This document shows positions 59,861 to 64,000 of a stretch of 64,000 nt of DNA, piece after piece (the first letter of the stretch is position 1; the number at the start of each line of letters is the position of its first letter). Both the position numbers and the translations under genes were made by a program. The stretch is taken from the NCBI GenBank assembly GCA_016703765.1, contig JADJBL010000010.1, positions 89,138-153,137 of the forward strand, read 5' to 3'. Below the pieces are notes generated by a model, which saw nothing but the letters and a program-made list of their open reading frames with translations, did no database searches and had not been told where the DNA came from. The DNA comes from Saprospirales bacterium (GTDB lineage Bacteria > Bacteroidota > Bacteroidia > Chitinophagales > Saprospiraceae).

Positions 59861-62800
59861 ATGACCGCCAAAACCCCGAAGCCTAATACGAATGATGGTT
59901 CATCAGCCACTGATCTGCCTAAGTTAAACCTGGGAGGAGGCGAAGCCGCTACCAAATCCAACGCTATTGAAATCCCGCAGATCACCTTGCCCAAGGGTGG
60001 GGGAGCGCTGAAAGGCATAGACGAAAAATTCCAGGTAAACGCCTCCAACGGCACAGCTTCCTTTTCCATCCCATTTCCCTTATCTCCCGGACGCAATGGT
60101 TTTCAACCATCCCTGGTCTTGAATTACAACTCCGGCGCAGGGAATAGCCTTTTTGGCGCCGGCTGGGATTTGAGCTATCCCTCCATTCAGCGCAAAACGG
60201 AGAAACAATTGCCGCGCTATCGCGACTTTGAAGACAGCGATACCTTTATGTTTAGTGGGGTGGAGGACCTGGTTCCCGCTCTGTACTACAAGAATAATTG
60301 GGCGCCGGATAAATTTTCAAAGGGTAATTACTCCATCCGGCGCTACCGCCCGCGCATCGAAGGTGGCTTTTCCCGGATCGAACGCATCACGAATGAGAAG
60401 GGAGTCATTTGGTGGAAAGTCACGACCCGCGATAATGTGGTGACTTTTTTCGGTAAAAGCGAAAGCCACCGCATTGCCAACCCGGCCGACAAAAGCCAGG
60501 TATTCAGATGGCTGCCCGAATTGAGTTTCGACGACAAGGGGAATTGTATGTTGTTTGAGTTCAAAGAGGAAGATTTGGCCGGTGTGGCAAAAGATTTGCA
60601 CGAAATCAACCGGCACAATGGAACGGCGCCGTTTGTGGATTCATTAAACAAGCATTGCAACAAGTATCTGAAACGGGTGAAATACGGCAATATCACTGCG
60701 TTTTACCCCAACTATGTGAACCAACACGACGACTGGCAAGCCATTTATGAAACCAGCCTGCCCGGAAATACGGAATTTCTTTTTGAAATGGTTCTGGATT
60801 ACGGCGAACATAACAATAACACCCCCATCGAGGATAAGACCTGGCCTGTTCGCGCCGACCCGTTCTCCGATTACCGGGCAGGTTTCGAGATCCGTACTTA
60901 CCGACAATGCGAGCGAATGCTGATGTTTCACCGTTTTACCGAAAACGAATTTTGGCAAAACGGCAAGAATAACCGGATAGATTACCTGGTCCGTTCCTTG
61001 TCGTTTAAATACCAACATGCGACGGAAGATCCTGGCAAATTTTTGGAACTATCCTACCTGGTAAAGATTACCCAAACAGGGCATGTGCTCGAAAAAATAA
61101 ACGGCCCAAAACACGAAAAATCCCTCCCGCCGCTCACGTTTGAATACCAGGAACTACAATGGAATAAAAGCATTCAGGACATAACACCCGAAAACCTTGC
61201 GAATGCTCCGGTCGGGCTCAGTTCCGGTTACCAATTCACCGATTTTTACGGCGAAGGCATTTCAGGTATCCTGACCGAGCAGGGCAATGGCTGGTACTAC
61301 AAAGAAAACTTGGGCGACGGGAAATTTAACATTGCCAAACCGATCATGCCCAAACCGTCCTTCACGGGCCTGGCCAACGGCGTTTTACAACTGCAGGACC
61401 TCGGCGCCGATGGCGGCAAACAGATCGTAGTGAACAGCCCCGGCTTGCAGGGTTATTTTGAATTGGACGACGATAACATCTGGGAACCCTTCCGCAGTTT
61501 TGCCCGCACGGCCAATGTGGACCTCCGTGATCCGAATACCAAAATGCTCGATCTCAACGGCGATGGGCAACCGGACATTATTATTTCGGAAGAAAATGTA
61601 TTTACCTGGTTCCCTTCCGCTGGTCGGCAGGGATACGACAGTCCGGAACTGGCCCCAAAACCTTATGACGAAGAACGCGGACCTGCTATCGTGTTCGCCG
61701 ACAGCACACAAAGCATTTTCCTGGCCGACATGAGCGGCGATGGATTGACGGATATCGTGCGCATCCGCAACGGGGAGGTATGTTACTGGCCCAACCTTGG
61801 GTACGGCCACTTCGGCGCTAAAGTGAACATGAGCGATGCTCCACTGTTCGATACGCCTGACCAGTTCAACCCCGCTTACCTGCATCTGGCTGACATCAGC
61901 GGGACAGGGCTGACGGATATCATTTACCTCGGAAAAGATCAGTTCCGCGCCTGGCTCAACCTCAGCGGCAACCGCTGGAGCGCCGCTACGGACATCGATC
62001 CTTTCCCGCAGACTGCGCAACCTGCACAGATTAGCGTCACAGATTTGCTCGGCAACGGCACCTCCTGTATCGTGTGGTCGTCGCCCATCCCGGCACACGG
62101 GCAGGCGCCTATGCGCTATATTGATCTGATGGGCGGCGTGAAACCGCATATTATGAAGACCCAGCGCAACGGCATGGGCAAGGTGACAACAGTGCATTAC
62201 AAAAGTAGCACGCACTTTTATTTGGAAGACAAAGCAGCGGGCAAGCCCTGGATCACCAAACTGCCTTTTCCGGTGCAGTGCGTGGAAAAAGTGGAGATCG
62301 AAGATCTGGTAGCAGATTTGAAATTCACGAACAGGTATTCTTATCACCACGGTTATTATGACCATGCGGAGCGGGAGTTCCGGGGGTTTGGAAGGGTGGA
62401 GCAGCTGGACACGGAGGATTACAATCCGGAAACGGCGGAACTGGACAAGGAGTTTTACCAGGCGCCGGTACTGACGAAGACTTGGTTTCATACGGGGGCT
62501 TTTATCCGCCAGGAGCTTATTCTGAAGCAATTTGCAGCAGAATACTACCGGGCCGGGCTGGCACATGAATTGGACAATGCCCGCATCGAAACGGCAATAC
62601 CCCATGATTTGAGCGCAGAAGAATATCGCGAAGCTTTGCGCGCCTGCAAAGGGATGACCTTGCGCCAGGAAGTATATGCCAAAGATGACAAACCGGAAAG
62701 CCTACATCCATATTCAGTTGCCGAACACAACTGCCACATCACGTTGCTGCAAGCCCGCCATAAGAATGCCCAGGCCGTTTTTTTGCCGAAAGAAAGCGAG

Positions 62801-64000
62801 GCGATTACATATCATTATGAACGGAACACGGATGATCCTCGCATTGCGCATTCCATTAATTTGGTAATGGACGAAATGGGAAATGTGCTGAAGTCGGTAG
62901 CTATTGCATACGGACGGAAAGGTAATTTACAGCCAATGCCTCCTTCCGTAGCGGGTATTGTGGTCGACGATCAATCGGCCCGGAAACATTGGATATGAAG
63001 CTGTTGAAAGCGCAACGCCGGGAACAATTGATATTTACTGAAACATCTCACAGAAGAAACGCCATTAGTTGTAAATGAATTTAACTGGCGACTCAGGATG
63101 CCCTGTGAAACGCAGACTTACGAAATAAACAATGATGTAAAAACCGGAGGCAATTATTACAAACCGGCAGACTTCAAGGACTTTATTGACGACAATCAAA
63201 TTCACCTGAATAGATATGAAGAAACGTTACCGGTAGGCGGTAAAAACAAGCGACTTATCGAACATATCCGAACGTTGTATAGGAGCGATGACTTGACAAA
63301 ATCGCTTCCGCTTGGATCCCATGGTGCATTGGGCCTTCCTTTTGAATCCTACCAATTGGCTTACACACTTTCTCTGGCGCAAGATATTTTCGGCGGAAGG
63401 GTGACAGCAAATGTCCTGACGAATCAGGGAAAATATACCCGTTCCGCTGATATGAAGGGTGTCAACAAGCCTTTCCCGGCTACTGATCCGGATGACCTTT
63501 GGTGGATACGTTCCGGCATGCCTTTATTCTATCCGGTCGCCCAATCGAAAGCCCGTTTTTATAGTCCGTATGGATATGAAGATCCGTTGGGGAGCCAGAC
63601 AAAAGTCAGATTCTACCGCGAGGCTTTACCGGCCTGTTACTGGTTGTTACTGGAAGCTACGGAAGATGCCCACAGCAATACGGCAGAAGTGTTGGAATAT
63701 GAATTCCGCACCTTGACGCCTAAGAGAATGCAGGATGCCAATAACAATGAAATAGCAGCGCTGAGCGACGAACTCGGCCTGGTAGTGCTTACGGCAATAA
63801 TTGGGACGGAGATTCTTTATTGGGCGCCAATCCGTACCTGACACAAGCCGAAATAGACGTCTTTTGCTAACCCGATACCGCAGGGGCCCAATTATATCCA
63901 TAAAGCCACGACCCGCCTCGTGTATGATTTTAATAAAACCCCGGCGCGGGTAGCCACCATAGCGCGTGAAATCCATGTAAACAGTACGGGCGGAAATAAT
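59861..64000 (+). CDS. Tc-type toxin B component (SpvB/TcdB-like), partial and frameshifted
   Basis: The first 1045 residues are intact: an SpvB-like start (FQVNASNGTASFSIPFPLSPGRNGFQPSL, given here in two parts: FQVNASNGTASFSIPFPL and SPGRNGFQPSLVLNYNSGAG), FG-GAP-like repeats (LDLNGDGQPDIII, ADMSGDGLTDIVRI, ADISGTGLTDIIYL) and the TcdB middle/N and middle/C regions. No signal peptide is present. The rest continues to the window edge through four one-base breaks: GG 62982-62983 (needs one more), AAA 63041-63043 (one extra), AA 63796-63797 (one short), TTTT 63862-63865 (one extra). Joined, the tail reads to REIHVNSTGGNN at 64000. TcB caps the TcC/RHS cocoon and docks on TcA; neither is visible here. 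Confidence 0.82.

Overview
The window reads as chromosomal DNA of a Bacteroidota bacterium, most likely of the Saprospiria (Saprospiraceae/Lewinella-like) type. Supporting signs are type IX secretion (T9SS) C-terminal sorting domains, a PorT-like T9SS protein, menaquinone-type UbiE/MenG, LytS/LytTR regulation with a two-component propeller sensor, Bacteroidota-style promoters (TAnnTTTG), dockerin-like and MopE-like secreted giants, and effector-associated (EAD-like) domains. The assignment rests on recognised families, not on a database search. No rRNA, tRNA, CRISPR array, transposase or phage integration module was found.

Layout. 0-14 kb: a TIR-like/TPR/SDR fusion, a TlpA-like lipoprotein, fmt, an alpha/beta hydrolase with an SCP2 protein, a divergent GtrB-like glycosyltransferase, a C39-peptidase ABC exporter with its HlyD adaptor, lpdA, a small lipoprotein and folE. 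14-24 kb: a 1741-residue cohesin/dockerin/MopE protein with a T9SS tail and a small dockerin protein, divergent from a LytTR regulator and its sensor kinase. 24-36 kb: pdhB, an EAD-like CHAT protease, then a carbon and redox block (DHOD-like protein, nifJ, a GltD-like oxidoreductase, and divergent ppdK), then a pseudouridine synthase and ychF. 37-44 kb: acpH, SDR, epimerase, CPBP protease, PorT-like protein, ubiE/menG and gyrA. 44-51 kb: TPR proteins, a second EAD-like protein anchored in the membrane, and an unknown membrane protein. 51-64 kb: a radical SAM protein, two tandem paralogous S74-chaperone adhesins with 17-residue repeats, two small T9SS cargo proteins, and the B component of a Tc-type toxin running off the end.

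Two themes stand out. First, the window holds several parts typical of prokaryotic conflict or cell-death signalling: a TIR-like domain fused through TPRs to an oxidoreductase, a CHAT protease with an N-terminal EAD-like adaptor, and a membrane protein with a matching EAD-like adaptor next to an exported TPR protein. Second, there is a rich set of exported surface proteins (cohesin/dockerin, S74-processed trimeric fibres, T9SS cargo, Tc toxin).

A caution on sequence quality: about sixteen single-base indels, nearly all in short homopolymer runs, break otherwise well-conserved genes (nifJ twice, ppdK, the PorT-like gene, an epimerase, the EAD membrane gene, the Tc toxin gene and others). Restoring one base at each gives a full-length protein. 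This looks more like read or assembly error than gene decay. The entries below give the reconstructed genes and the break points.
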